Assembly (NCBI RefSeq): GCF_963259705.1
Contig: NC_081848.1
Coordinates: 54,680,895-54,744,894, forward strand
Direction: 5' to 3'
DNA: 64,000 nucleotides
From: Myotis daubentonii
Taxonomy: Eukaryota > Chordata > Mammalia > Chiroptera > Vespertilionidae
Shown: in pieces, positions 1 through 10,740 of the stretch
How the letters are laid out: each line of letters starts with the position of its first letter
Numbering within the stretch: position 1 is the stretch's first letter
Translations under genes and position numbers: made by a program
The notes under the pieces: model-generated
What the model was told of the DNA's origin: nothing
Seen by the model: only the letters and a program-made list of their open reading frames with translations
Databases searched by the model: none

Positions 1-1628
1 CTAGCCTCGTAACATGTGTAGTCTGGGCAGCATGCTTCCTGCAGACCCAAAAAAAGAATATTTATATTAATAGTCCAGATTCATGGGGAATTGTAGAAAC
101 TCCACACATTAAAGCCAATGTAAAATTTCTGCTATTTTAATATCTTCACTTATCAATCAACGCAATTTGGCACAGAATGATAATACAGTAGCATTAAAAT
201 CCCTAAACATTTAAGAGTGTGGAAACATTTTTTTCACGTCATTTGCACATTACTATTCAGAATGCTAAGGCAATCCCCTATATAAAATATGATGAATTCA
301 CAAGTATGATTATCAAATTTATGGTGTGTGCTCACTACACTGCACATTATGGTTTTGTAGCTTGTTTGCCCTGAAGTAACAAAGATTTGCATAGAGTTTA
401 AATGAGTATGGTCTATACAAACCATAGTTAAAATATTATTAGAGTTATATGCTTTTCTATATAAACCAGTAAAAAAATCATATTTCATTCTTCTTTAGGG
501 CAATATTTTATTACAATTAAATGAAAAGCCTAGCTCTGCTATTTCTCTGAAAATAAAATCAAGACTAAAAGAGATACAGTTCAAGAATTAGACCTGAAAA
601 CCATAGTGAAAATTTTTAAAAATAAAAATTTTTAAGCCTAAAACTTACCCAAAGCCAACTAAATATCTTTTTTATCTCTAAAATAAGTATTGTTTCTCTG
701 GAAAGAAAAAGAAAAAACCATCTCAAATACCCAACATCTATACAATAATGGTGAAAAGGCTAAAGCTGAATTTTTCTTGCCCTTAAATTGCTGTTTGGGT
801 AATTTAAACCTCATTTCCAGAGCCCTTCCCATACTTACTATCAGCACCATGGTAATAGCTGGTCTCCAGCTGCCTAATTCAACATAGGGCCCCCCCCCCA
901 TACCTTTTAAGTGGTTTTCCACAAAGTTCAAAGTTAGAAATTAACCCTAAAAGCTATTCTCTGTGAGTTTAAAACACATTCTCACATAACAAAACAAAAA
1001 AAGTAACAGAATGGATCTTTAAAATTTTTCTGAGATTTCTCAAGGTAAATCAAACTCAACAATAATTATTCAATTGTTTTTCGACATTGTTTGGAAAATA
1101 ACATATTCTATCTTGAATAATTGACAGTTGTCACAAAGGTAATTGTTCTCTTCTTATTCTGACCTTTTTAGGCTCTTGCTCCAGTGAAAAGTTAAACCAT
1201 GCTTGAAATAAAACAAACAAGGCAAGACAAAAGAAATCTCCAGAGTGAATATAAATTGAGGAAAAGGTCAAAAGAAATGACTAAGACTGATGTGCCACAA
1301 TTATTAAGATTTTTTAAAGGAAGGTACATTTTTTCCTAGTCTAATTCAGGATTGCATTTGCTTTTCTTGAGTATTTGAAAAAAACTTTGTAAAACCTTCC
1401 AACTTGAGACAACAGCAGCAAACTACATTTTCCAAAGGAAAGTCTAAAATAAGTGAAAATGTGTATTCCTTTCCATTCTCATAAAATTTCAACATTGAAG
1501 TTGACATTTAAAGAGGAATAGTTTCTGTGGCAAAGGGGTATGTTTAATACAACTCCCCAAACACATGCAAGTACATCTGGGCAGAGGAGGTAGATAAATG
1601 AAGGATTGTGATTCTGGAAGATTTCTTA
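1..1628. other. AT-rich single-copy stretch
   Basis: No gene or recognised repeat is supported here. The sequence is AT-rich with many stops in all frames. Minus-strand splice-like sites occur near 38/39 and around 649-697, but they enclose only very short frames. A C homopolymer lies near 890-899. Confidence 0.5.
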
Positions 1629-1701
1629 TAATCCAGATATATTTCTATATATCTATATATCTAGATTTAGATATATAGATATATAGATATATAGATATAT
1701 A
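1629..1701. repeat. (TATAGA)n-like simple repeat
   Basis: An AT-rich run of degenerate ATATAGAT units directly precedes the first base of the Helitron at 1702. It may have supplied the A-T dinucleotide target that Helitrons use. No coding content. Confidence 0.7.
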
Positions 1702-2339
1702 TCCTATATAATAAAAGGCTAATATGCAAATAGACCTAACAGCAGAACAACCGAACAACTGAACAAGCAGTCGCTATGATGTGTGCTGACCACCAGGGGG
1801 CACGCGCGGAATATGACAGGTGTAGGCAGCAGGCAGCAGAGCAAGGAACATGGAGGGCGTGGGCCACAGCAGGATGGTGGAGCAGGTGAGCAGGGGCGCC
1901 AGACCAAGGCAGGGCACAGGTCACTGTTATTAGGGCAAGCCTCTGGTGGTTACTGAAAATTCTTTGCTCTTGTGCACTTCAGTCCTGCCCAGTGCTCACA
2001 CCTGCTGACAGTGCCTGATACCAGCCCCGATGGTCCCTTAGGGCTTTTCCACCTCCCCCTGCTCCTGAGGGGCTATCAGGGCAGCAGGCGCTGCTCACAC
2101 CCGCTGACGGCAGCACCTGCCCTGCTTGTACCTACTGTTGGTGCCGGCCTCAATCACTCCACACCATCAATGCGTGGGAGTGGCGGTGGCGGTAGCAGAA
2201 CTGCCAGCGGACAGGGGACCAAGGGCCGCAGTGGAGGGGCCAGGCAGGTGCACGGAGGATAGGCCGAGACCCACCCCTGTGCCCACCGCAGCCTCGCAGC
2301 CCACAGTTCCCTTCAAGGTGCACGAATTCGTGCACTGGG

Positions 2340-2341
<2 letters not shown>
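1702..2341 (+). mobile_element. Helitron (HeliBat-like), 3' terminus lost
   Basis: The 5' end reads TCCTATATAATAAAAGGC with the following ATATGCAAAT shared by the other Helitrons in the window. The interior is GC-rich and has no Rep/helicase coding, so the copy is non-autonomous. The 3' subterminal hairpin (GTGCACGAATTCGTGCAC, 2319-2336) is present. The expected CTAG end is missing, because the sequence passes straight into a (TG)n run and a reversed SINE. Confidence 0.85.

Positions 2342-2383
<42 letters not shown>
2342..2383. repeat. (TG)n microsatellite
   Basis: About 21 TG repeats. On the minus strand this is the (CA)n tail of the adjoining reversed VES SINE, so it probably arose by expansion of the SINE tail. 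It sits exactly where the Helitron's CTAG end should be. Confidence 0.9.
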
Positions 2384-2386
<3 letters not shown>

Positions 2387-2585
2387 TGATTTCTACAGAG
2401 AAGAAGGGAGAGGGATAGAGAGTTAAAACCATGGATGAGAGAGAAACATAGATCAGCTGCCTCCTGCATGCCCCCTACTGGGGATCGAGCCTGCAACCTA
2501 GGTACATGCCCTTGACCAGAATAGAACCCAGGACCCTTCAGTCCACAGGTCAAAGCTCTATTCACTGAGCCAAACTGGTTAGGGC
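2384..2585 (-). mobile_element. VES SINE (tRNA-derived, bat)
   Basis: The reverse complement starts GCCCTAACCAGTTTGGCTCA, has tRNA-like A and B box regions, the conserved middle with GATCCCCAGTAGGGGGC, and a pyrimidine-rich CTCTCTATCCC tail region. This is the vespertilionid VES family, transcribed by RNA polymerase III and mobilised in trans by L1. No clear target duplication is visible. Confidence 0.9.
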
Positions 2586-3275
2586 CAAGATTTTTTTTTT
2601 TTTAATTTTTTCTCTTCAGTTTTAGGACTCCTGTATTAAGATAACTTCGTTGGACAAAAATTTAATTTTCTTCTTCCTTTTTTTTTTTTTTTTGCATTTT
2701 TTTAACCTCCTCCAGAATAGGAGAAAAAATCCAATGCTCATTAAGAGGTAATTAGTCCTTGGGTCAATTACTGCTGAGAATACTTCATTGTTTGGCTTAT
2801 CCCATACCTACATCAGGCTTATTTATCAAAGAATGTCCATAAGTGGGAGAGACAACACAGACCAAGGCCAGTGTGTCTTTCAAGCTCAGAAGCACTTAGC
2901 AGATTCTTGGGCCTCCAAGACCTAACAGATTTAACCAAGACTTTTCACACAATCAGGTAAAGAGGGTCAGGCTAGTCAGCAGATGTCCTATTCAGATAAC
3001 AAAGAGAATATTTTAGTGACAATGTGAGAAAAAAGAAAAAAAAAAAAACACCAGCAAAACAGACACAAACCTATTGAACCATGTCTCCCGCTTTGCTCTG
3101 CAGAACTCAACCTCAAATTTAACAAGAACATTATCTATATTCTTGAGAAAATATAAAGATATATATATGTATATACATATAGAGAGAGAGCGAGAGAGAG
3201 AGTGCAACAAGTACACCATAATAAAATATTTAGACGGAATCAGCACATTACTGTTAATATACCTGAACTCTCTCT
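2586..3275. other. single-copy stretch with T tracts and a GA run
   Basis: No gene seen. It contains two T homopolymers (about 2591-2603 and 2679-2693), an A-rich patch near 3036-3049, and a short (TA)/(GA) simple repeat at about 3160-3202. Confidence 0.5.
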
Positions 3276-3290
3276 AAAGATTTAAGACAA

Positions 3291-3998
3291 TCAACAAATG
3301 ACAAGTGCTGGTGAGGATGTGGAGAAAAAGGAACCCTGTGCACTGCTGGTGGGAATGCAGACTGGTGCAGCCACTGTGGAAAACAGTATGGAGTTTCCTC
3401 AAAACACTAAAAATGGAACTCCCATTTGACCCAGTAATCCCACTTCTAGGACTATATCCCAAGAAACTAGAAACACTAATCAGGAAGGATATATGCACCC
3501 CTATGTTCATAGCAGCACAATTTACAATAGCTTATATTGGAAAACAGCCTAAATGCCCATCCGCAGATGAGTGGATTAGAAAACTGTGGTACATCTACAC
3601 AATGGAATACTACACTGCTATGAAAAAGAAAGAAATTTTACCATTTGCAACAGCATGGATGGACCTGGAGAGTATTATGCTAAGCGAAATAAGCCAGTTG
3701 TAGAAAGATAAATATCACATGATCTCACTCATATGTAGGATATAATGATCAATATAAACTGCTGAACAAAAACAGATCGAGAGATAAGGCAGCACTGAAC
3801 AGACCATCCAAACTCAGAGGGAAGGCAGGGGAGGGAAGGGGTTAGAGATCAACCAAAGGACTTTTATGCATGCATATTAGCATAACCAATGGACACAGAC
3901 AATGGGGCAGTGGGGGCTTGCCCTTGGGGGTGGGAGTGGCCAAAGGGGATCAATCAGAGATAAAGGAGATATATGTAATACTTTAAACAATTTTAAAA
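3291..3998 (+). mobile_element. 5'-truncated L1 retrotransposon with target duplications
   Basis: A 708-bp L1 3' end: the ORF2 C-terminal segment followed by a bat-type 3' UTR (ATGCATGCATATTAGCATAA, then a G-rich patch) and an A-rich tail. The 15-bp direct repeat AAAGATTTAAGACAA flanks it at 3276-3290 and 3999-4013. The truncation and target duplication are those expected of target-primed reverse transcription. Confidence 0.95.
3305..3703 (+). pseudogene. L1 ORF2p C-terminal fragment
   Basis: An open frame of 132 codons encodes only the extreme C-terminal region of L1 ORF2p, including the conserved cysteine/tryptophan patch ([17 protein letters not shown]) and the [16 protein letters not shown] segment. 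Endonuclease and reverse transcriptase domains are absent. It is a dead piece of a truncated insertion, not a host gene. The same segment recurs at 44456-44995. Confidence 0.9.
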
Positions 3999-4013
3999 AA
4001 AGATTTAAGACAA

Positions 4014-5242
4014 ACACAATGACTATATGTAGATATTCTAGAAGGAAAGAAAATGAAAATATTTTTGCAATATTGCTGAACAATTTACCTTTTATTTCAT
4101 TTCTAACTTAATAGTAATATCTAGCAAGTCCAATTTTACTGCAAAAGAACTAGAGAATGTGCAAACAAGACATAGTTATTAATATCCTAAGCTGTTCTAT
4201 TTCATATCCCTGAAGAGGTAGAAGTATTGTCATTTTAACAAAGCTAACTTCAGCATTTGGAGAAGTCACTTCAATTACTATTTGTGATCCTTGTAATTCC
4301 CATTTCCTCCACTAAATATATTCAGAAATATTTTCATAATAATGATGAATAGAAGCCCAATAATACTAAATAAACCAAGCTGAAGTATAGTTTTGATGTG
4401 GAATCAGGGAGGAAATGACTGTTCTTGTTCTTTTAGAGATGAAGTTTAAATAAAAAAGAATCATTTCCAGTTATCTTAGGCCACATTTCAACTGAAAACA
4501 AAAAGTCAGTGAATGAAGAAACTTTACAAGGGTACTGTTAAGTATTGGAGTGGAAGCGCTGCAGGAATTAGGGCCAGTTTAGACATTACTGAACTTACTT
4601 TCCAACCATCTGCATCAAATATGCTTTATTAAAACAGAACCATATGGAAAATAACCTAGCAATTAACACAGCTTCTGCATGTGCCTCTAATACACTAGAT
4701 TTCAAAGTTTAAGTGAATCTGACTAAACTACTTACATGTTGCTACTATGTAGGACTTGGCAGCAGTTCCTAGACTTGCTTCATCCTCTACACCAGGTCAT
4801 TGCAAGATATTGCCGGGTTATTGAAATAGGCACATATGAAAAACATCAAGTATTTTGTCACTTTCCTTGCAGTTGGTACCAGCCATTAAAACAAACCCTG
4901 GCTCATTGAAACAATCAGCCTCTCAAATGACAACTAATACTACCTGTTACAAAAGCTGCATCCACTTTTAACTTATATAGATCATATTAATGGGCTTTAC
5001 ATTTAATAGTTTGTCTCCTACCAATGGATACGAGTTGTTATGATTAGCTCTTATGAATATGCAGAACTACTTTAGTACTCAAGAACTTTAGTACAGTGAT
5101 CTCTGCAGACACTGGATATGAATGACTTCATTATTGCCACTATCACCAAATATCAGACTACAGATGGGACACCATGTCAGACACTAGTGAATGAAAGAAT
5201 TAGATATAGTTATCGTCTTCAGTGGCTGGAGAGATTAAATAT
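4014..5242. other. single-copy stretch, no gene
   Basis: AT-rich sequence without a recognised repeat or convincing coding frame. A minus-strand donor-like site at about 4727-4732 follows a short open frame but has a poor acceptor. Confidence 0.45.
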
Positions 5243-5363
5243 GGGTTATCCAAAAAAAGGTATACACACTTTGAATAATTATTCATTCCAATGGGTTAAA
5301 TCTGAAAAGAAAAAAACATTGGAATTAATAATTATTCAGTGTGTATACATTTTGGGGACACCC
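5243..5363. mobile_element. palindromic mariner-like MITE
   Basis: About 121 bp with inverted ends: the left arm begins GGGTTATCC and continues through GTATACACACT to AATAATTATT; the right arm reversed begins GGGTGTCCCC and continues through GTATACACACTGAATAATTATT. The element is nearly one hairpin. The right end abuts TA and the left end abuts TAT, which fits TA-targeting Tc1/mariner elements. It is non-coding; assignment below superfamily level is uncertain. Confidence 0.65.
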
Positions 5364-5689
5364 TACATATGTGAAGTGATAAAGTCTGCATGAAATAATG
5401 AGAATTAAAAATAAAAGAAGAGTGAATTCTCATTTCTTTCACTTCTATCTAGGACAGCCATTATACAGTTCATTCACTGCACAAGGGTGCTCAGGTGAAA
5501 GAGAGCAACTAGGCTGCAAATCTAGCTAGCTCTCTCTGCTCACTAAACCATGTACCCTGGCATAGGACTATAACTATGTAAGTAAAAGGCACTGGGAGGA
5601 AAGGTTCCACCAACTTACCAAGCTATTCTACCAGACAAGGCAACATCTACACAGAAAAGGCTTTGTTCTAATTTATGCAACCATAGCAT

Positions 5690-6200
5690 GTATCATTTTC
5701 TTCTGCAACCACTCTAGTCCAAGATATCATCATCTCTCATATGAGCACTTTTATATTAGCCTCCTAACTAATGTCTCTGCTTCTGCAACTGCTTTCCTGG
5801 TCTGTTCTTCTCCATAGCACAGTGATTCTTTTAAACGTGGAAATTACATCATCTTGCTTCTCTCTTAAACCCTCCAATGGCTTCTCATTTCACTTAGATA
5901 AAACCCAGCATCTTCACTTGCCTAAAAGTTCTTTCCCCAATAATTTGCATGGCTTAATACCTCACTTCATTCAGGTTTCTGATTAAATGTTTCCATATCA
6001 TAGAAACTTTCTCTGGCAACTCTATATAAAATAGGACCCTATCATTCTCAGTGAATAATTAGTGAGTAAATGAATAAAAGTAAACAACTAGAATATAAGA
6101 TCCTTCTGAGTAGTTATATTTTGTCTTTTTTGTTTCACTTCTATATCCCTAGTGTCTAGAATAGTATTTTCTATGTAATGAACACTGACTAAGGATTTGA
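5690..6200 (+). repeat. L2-like LINE relic
   Basis: The order of motifs resembles the 3' part of mammalian L2: a CCTCCTAACTAATGTCTCTG-type segment, ACCCTCCAATGGCTTCTCAT, then ATAAAACCCAGCATC. It is strongly diverged with no usable frame. Confidence 0.5.
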
Positions 6201-6949
6201 TGACAAATGAATGACTACTGTAGAGATATATGAAGAAAAATGAGTCAACACACTTATGCAGCTTCAAGTCTGGATAACTGAATGCTAGTATTACTGTAAA
6301 AATACCTAAGCCTGAAAGAGAAATTGATTTAGGGGAAGGAGATGATAAACTTGGTAAATTTGAAGTGACAATGGGACATCCAGGTAGAGATTTAGAGTTA
6401 AACAGGCAGAACCAAAGCTCAGGACTGAGTTGGAAAAGCAGATGTGAGATCCATCTCTATAGAGTGGAAAAGCCTTAAAGCAGGTCAAACTTCCCAGGAG
6501 GAATAGAGGGTGAAATAGCAGCAACAAACTAAATTTGGGTGCATAAAATTGGGGGTTTATGAGAGGGAAAAGTAGATTCATCCAAAAAGGACAAAGAGAC
6601 TACTTTTTTTTACCAAAAAAATTATTAAATATCTGCTACTATTAAACACTGTGCTAAGCCATTTTTAGTCGAAAATATCAACTGCTACAGATCGCAAGAA
6701 TGAGAGCTGAGAATATGGAACCAGGCCACCTCAAGTAATCCTGAAGGCAACAGACTCAATAGACTTATCCAGAATCAAATGGAAGCCAGGTTCTAATGAA
6801 CTGAGGAATAAGAGGATATAGAAAATAAAGGAAGAAAGGAAGAAAGAAATAAGGATATTTCAAGGGTTAGCAAAGTTGAGAAAAACTGTTTTAAGAAGAG
6901 ATTTGAATTATCTGTGCACATAGGATGTAATAATAACACCTTGCATTTG
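6201..6949. other. no gene; possible very old repeat
   Basis: Purine-rich, AT-rich DNA including a GGAAGAAAGG patch near 6829-6848. No convincing coding sequence is visible. Confidence 0.4.
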
Positions 6950-7135
6950 AAAGGTATTTTCTATCTTAAAAAGTGCTTCCACATACCTTATTGTAACTGA
7001 CTCACTATGGACATGCAAGGTTAGCAGAACAAATGGTATTTTAAGATAAGAATTGAGACTCAAAGGAGCCAAATAACTCGCTCAAAGTTCCAAAGCCAGA
7101 AAGTGGCAAAACAGGAATTAAAACCTGAATCTCCA
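6950..7135 (-). repeat. MIR-like SINE relic, reversed
   Basis: The order ATTTTAAGATAAGAATTGAGACTC, GCCAAATAACTCGCTCAAAG and AAACCTGAATCTCC resembles the reverse complement of the MIR central region. It is heavily diverged. Confidence 0.4.
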
Positions 7136-8015
7136 ACTCCATGAAAAGGAACAGATAGGGGTTGCAAGAAAGAATAAGGATAATTAACAGAGCAAAGTTC
7201 TGGCAGAGGTAGGAGGGGATGGAAGTAAAAAACACAAGTAGAGATGTCACTTTATGAAAAGAGATGAAACATTTCTTCCTCTGTGATAAAAGGGAAAAGA
7301 TGAATAGGTTAAAGTGGTAAAAAAAAAAAAAACAAAAAACAAAAAACAAAAAAAACAAAAAAAAAAAAACATGAGACAGTATAAGGTAAAGAAACAAAAA
7401 GATTAGGCCTAAATTCCTAGGAGTGAGAGACACAAAGTTCTATTTCAGGGAGGAATATCTATGGATAGACAGGTGTAAAGTTACACACCTGAACTACCAA
7501 CTCAGAAACAAGAAGTTAACAGATAGTCCGTGTGTCCCACAGGTCACATTGCAATGAGGACAAATTATCTGAGAGCACTTGATAAGAAAAATGTTTGAGG
7601 GAGGGGGATTGGTGAGTGAATAAATTAAAGGGGACCAGAGAGAGGAATTATATAGGGCATGTTGACTGTGTTCTGTTTCCCAGGAAACAGAGTAGCTAAC
7701 TAAGTCAAGACAATGTGCAAACTGGAGGATAAGCAAAGCAAGAAAATTTCCACACTCAGGTTCTAGTGAAAGCTATTGTGAAAGTCAGCCACCAGCTTTA
7801 GAATCAGAGCCTTCTTTTCCTCCTCTCTTCTTACCTACTCTAGTCTATGGCAAATTTATTTTGAAACAATTAGTCTATTCTTTCTGAGCTCTATTTCCCC
7901 TTTAGTAATTATTCCCCTTCATCTCCTTTAGATTACACTGGCTTAAGTCTTTGTTCTCTATCAAAACCTTATTAAGAAGCAATCTGATAGCTCTAATTTA
8001 CGCCTGAATATACAA
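7136..8015. other. no gene; contains an A-rich tract
   Basis: A near-continuous A tract interrupted by single C residues lies at about 7320-7370. The rest is unassigned single-copy DNA with scattered stops in all frames. Confidence 0.45.
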
Positions 8016-8390
8016 GATGTCATTAAGAACATGGACTTTGCAGTTAGATACACTTTGATTCTAACTCATTCTTTCATTCAGCAGTTATTTACTGAGCATC
8101 TACCAACCAGCAGGTACTATTCTAATTGCTAAGGATACAGCTTCAAATAAAATAAAGTTTCTACCATCGTTAAAATTATATTCTGGTGAGTGAGTGTGGT
8201 AGTAGGTATGGGGAGAGAGAATGTAATAACCAAACAATCTCTGCTATTTCTTAGTAATCTGACCCTGGGTAAGTCACTTCACTTCTCTAAGCTTCAAATT
8301 CCTCAACTGTAAAATGGAAAAAATAAGAACTCCCTAAGACCATTTTGAGAAATAAAATAAGTCTTATAATTAGCATATAAATGTTAGCTG
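8016..8390 (+). repeat. MIR SINE split by an L2 fragment
   Basis: The MIR 5' part (ACATGGACTTTGCAGTTAGA to about 8064) and core/3' part (GACCCTGGGTAAGTCACTTC onward, then CAACTGTAAAATGGAAAAAA) are separated by a reversed L2 3' end. Both halves are in one orientation and continuous with the family order, so one MIR was interrupted. Confidence 0.65.
8065..8235 (-). repeat. L2 3' end, reversed, inside MIR
   Basis: The motifs TTCATTCAGCAGTTATTTAC, TGAGCATCTACCAACCAGCA and GGATACAGCTTCAAATAAAA match the familiar reverse complement of the L2 3' end. It lies within the MIR described at 8016-8390. Confidence 0.65.
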
Positions 8391-8399
8391 TCTGAGCTC

Positions 8400-9725
8400 T
8401 GGCCTCACCAGCAATCGTCCAGTTCCTGGAGTACAACATGCACCTTCCTACCATCCCATCTTCGCATAAGCTCTTTCCTTTCCTTAAAATAGTTTACTCC
8501 CTTCCCCAGTACCCAAGTACTTTTATCACTGTCATTCTTTCATGAAAAGCTATAGTTGCCCCCCGCACCCACCCCAAAAAAATAGGTGTGCCTCAGCACT
8601 TGACTATCCTGCAGCGTAACCTGTATGGTGGACAGGAAGCCGATGTCAGAACAGAATATGGATAGACAGAATGGTTTCCTATAGGCAGAAGTGTCAGACA
8701 AGGGTGCATATTATCTCCCTATCTGTTTAATCTATACACAGAAAGTATCATAGGGAAAAATGAGCTAGACTCAGAGGAAGGAGTGAAAATCAGTGGAATA
8801 AATATCAGTAACTTAAGATATACAGATGACACCGTCTTACTGGAAGAACATAGCAATGATCTGAAATAAGTTCTGATGAAAGTGAAAGAAGGAAGTGCCA
8901 AAGGAGAACTGAATTTGATCATCAAGAAGACAAAAGTCATGACTACAGAAGAAATTCACAACTTTAACATACACAATGAAGACAATGAAATTGTTACAGA
9001 TTTTGCTTACCTTGGTTCAGTCATCAATTCAAATGCAGACTGTAGCCAAGAAATCAAGTGATGGCTGATACTTGGAAGGGCAGCAATGAAAGATTTGGGA
9101 AAGATCACCAAGAGCAAGATGTGACATTAGAGACCAAGGCTAAGATCCACACCCTCGTATTCCCAATTATTACATAAGGATATGAAAGTTGTACAGGGAA
9201 GAAGGTTGATAGGGAAAAAAACTAATTCATTTGAAATATGGTTTTGAAGGAGAGCTCTATGGATACCTTGGACTGCCATAAAGATGAACAAGTGTGTCTA
9301 GAGCTAATTAAGCCTGAAATATCACTGTAGGCAAAAATGACAACACTGAAGCTGTCCTAGTTGGGCACATCATGAGAAGGCACAGTTCTTTAGAAAAGAC
9401 AACAATGCTACCAATAGAAGGGGGGGCGGGGGCAGGGAGGGGAAGACAGCAGGAAAAGAAGAAGACCAAATATGAGCTTGATTGACTCCATAAAAAAGCC
9501 ATAGGCATGAGTCTACAGAAGCTGAGCAGGGCCTTTTAGGATAGGACATTGTGGGTATCAGTCATTCATAGTGTTGTCAGGAGTCAGAACCAACACAATA
9601 GCATGTAATACATTATTCTTTCAGATCTCAGCTCAATTGCTACTTCCTCAGGGAAGACTTACCTACCTGCATCAGTTCTCAATATATTTGTTCAGAATGA
9701 CATACAACCACTGTTTATTTAGTTT
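8400..9725 (+). repeat. L2 relic interrupted by the RTE element
   Basis: L2-like segments occur on both sides of the RTE relic: a CTCTTTCCTTTCCTTAAAAT segment upstream and CAGCTCAATTGCTACTTCCT with CAGGGAAGACTTACC downstream. They are in the order expected within one L2 3' region. I infer that the RTE element inserted into this L2. Confidence 0.45.
8596..9598 (+). pseudogene. RTE/BovB-like LINE relic (reverse transcriptase 3' half)
   Basis: Conceptual translation with several stops and frameshifts gives an RTE-clade pattern: a GCILSPYLFNLY motif after an RQ pair (about 8696-8740), the catalytic box YTDD (8819-8830) in LRYTDDTVLLEE, then KKTKVM, DFAYLGSVI and a downstream RRALWIPWTA-like segment. 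The 3' end (near 9560-9598) has ATTCATAGTGTTGTCAGGAG followed by TCAGAACCAAC, as in RTE tails. It is dead. RTE elements occur patchily in mammals, which is often explained by horizontal transfer. The closest subfamily cannot be settled here. Confidence 0.75.
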
Positions 9726-9727
9726 TT

Positions 9728-9765
9728 CATTCATTCATTCATTCATCTATCCATTCATTCATCCC
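9728..9765. repeat. (ATTC)n microsatellite
   Basis: A short run of ATTC units with an ATCT interruption, lying between two L2 segments. Confidence 0.8.
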
Positions 9766-9769
9766 AAGA

Positions 9770-10345
9770 CCCCATCATATTTTACTTGGATAACTGCAAA
9801 ATACTCCTAGTCTCCCTGATAAAGTCTATACTCAACATAGCAGCCAGAGTTTTAAAACAGTCAGATTATGATACTTTTTGGCTGAGAATCCTCAATGGTT
9901 TCCCACCTCTCTCGGGGTAAAAGCCAAAGCTCTTGCAGTGGATTAAATCCTGCACATCCTTATCATTCACACCATACAGCAACACTAGCCTCTTTACTAT
10001 TATTCCTACATCAGGACACTGGTTCCCCTTCCTAGAATGCTCTTCCCCAGATATATGCATGATTTGTTCCTTAGCTGCTTTCTGGTCTCAGCTTTCTGGT
10101 CCCCAAATCACCTTATTCATGAAATCTTATTGTATCTTATACAATAAAATACTCCTTACCTCCTTTATCCTGCTTGATGTTTCTCCATAGCAGTTGTCAC
10201 CTTCTAACATACTATATGTTATTTGCTCGTTATTTTTTAGTATCTTTCCCACCACTACCACTAGAATATAAACTTAATGAGGGCAGCCGCCATTTTTATT
10301 TATTATAATATCTCCATTGTCTCAAACAGTATCTGGCACACAGTG
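9770..10345 (+). repeat. L2 LINE 3' region
   Basis: Long L2 order: CTCCTAGTCTCCCTGATAAA, ATCCTCAATGGTTTCCCACC, CTTCCTAGAATGCTCTTCCC, TCCATAGCAGTTGTCACC, TAGAATATAAACTTAATGAG and CAGTATCTGGCACACAGT. This is the usual 3' succession of mammalian L2. It has no intact coding sequence. Confidence 0.75.
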
Positions 10346-10549
10346 GACACTATATCTAAGATGATAATTTCCATAAAACAAGCCAGACAAATTTTCTACA
10401 TAAACAATTTACATAGTTGGAAATTTTTTTAAATAAAGTTCAAATCATCTCATAATAATTAGGCAAAATCCCAATGCTCCTTGGGAATTTCAGTCTAAAC
10501 TATAGTTAAGAAAAAAACAACAACATAAGGTTAAAAATGCTAACAGACA

Positions 10550-10740
10550 GCCCAGCCGGCATGGCTCAGTGGTTGAGTGTTGACCTAGGAACCAGGAAGT
10601 CACAGCTCGATTCTCAGTCAGGGCACGATCAATCCCCAGAGTGGGGTGTGCAGGAGGCAGCCGATCAATGATTCTCTCTCATCATTAATGTTTCTGTCTC
10701 TCTCCCTTAATCTCTGAAATTAATAAAAATATATTTTTAA
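10550..10740 (+). mobile_element. VES SINE
   Basis: Starts GCCCAGCCGGCATGGCTCAG and has the B-box area CTCGATTCTCAGTCAGGGCA, the conserved middle CAGGAGGCAGCCGATCAATG, and a tail of TAATAAAAATATATTTTTAA. A short direct repeat of AAATGCTAA is seen on both sides. It is a member of the "cagtggttgag" VES subgroup. Confidence 0.9.

Noticed and set aside
1..38. Partial minus-strand exon at the window edge, acceptor TTTTTTTGGGTCTGCAG
   Set aside because: Only 38 bases are available, all three frames carry little information and no donor can be seen.
649..697. Minus-strand 49-bp exon with acceptor TTTCTTTCCAG and donor GTAAGTTTTA
   Set aside because: Splice sites are good, but the interval is too short and its peptide (ILILEIKKIF) gives no support.
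1719..2565. Several overlapping frames on both strands
   Set aside because: They span a Helitron, a (TG)n run and a reversed SINE; the His-Thr repeat is the microsatellite.
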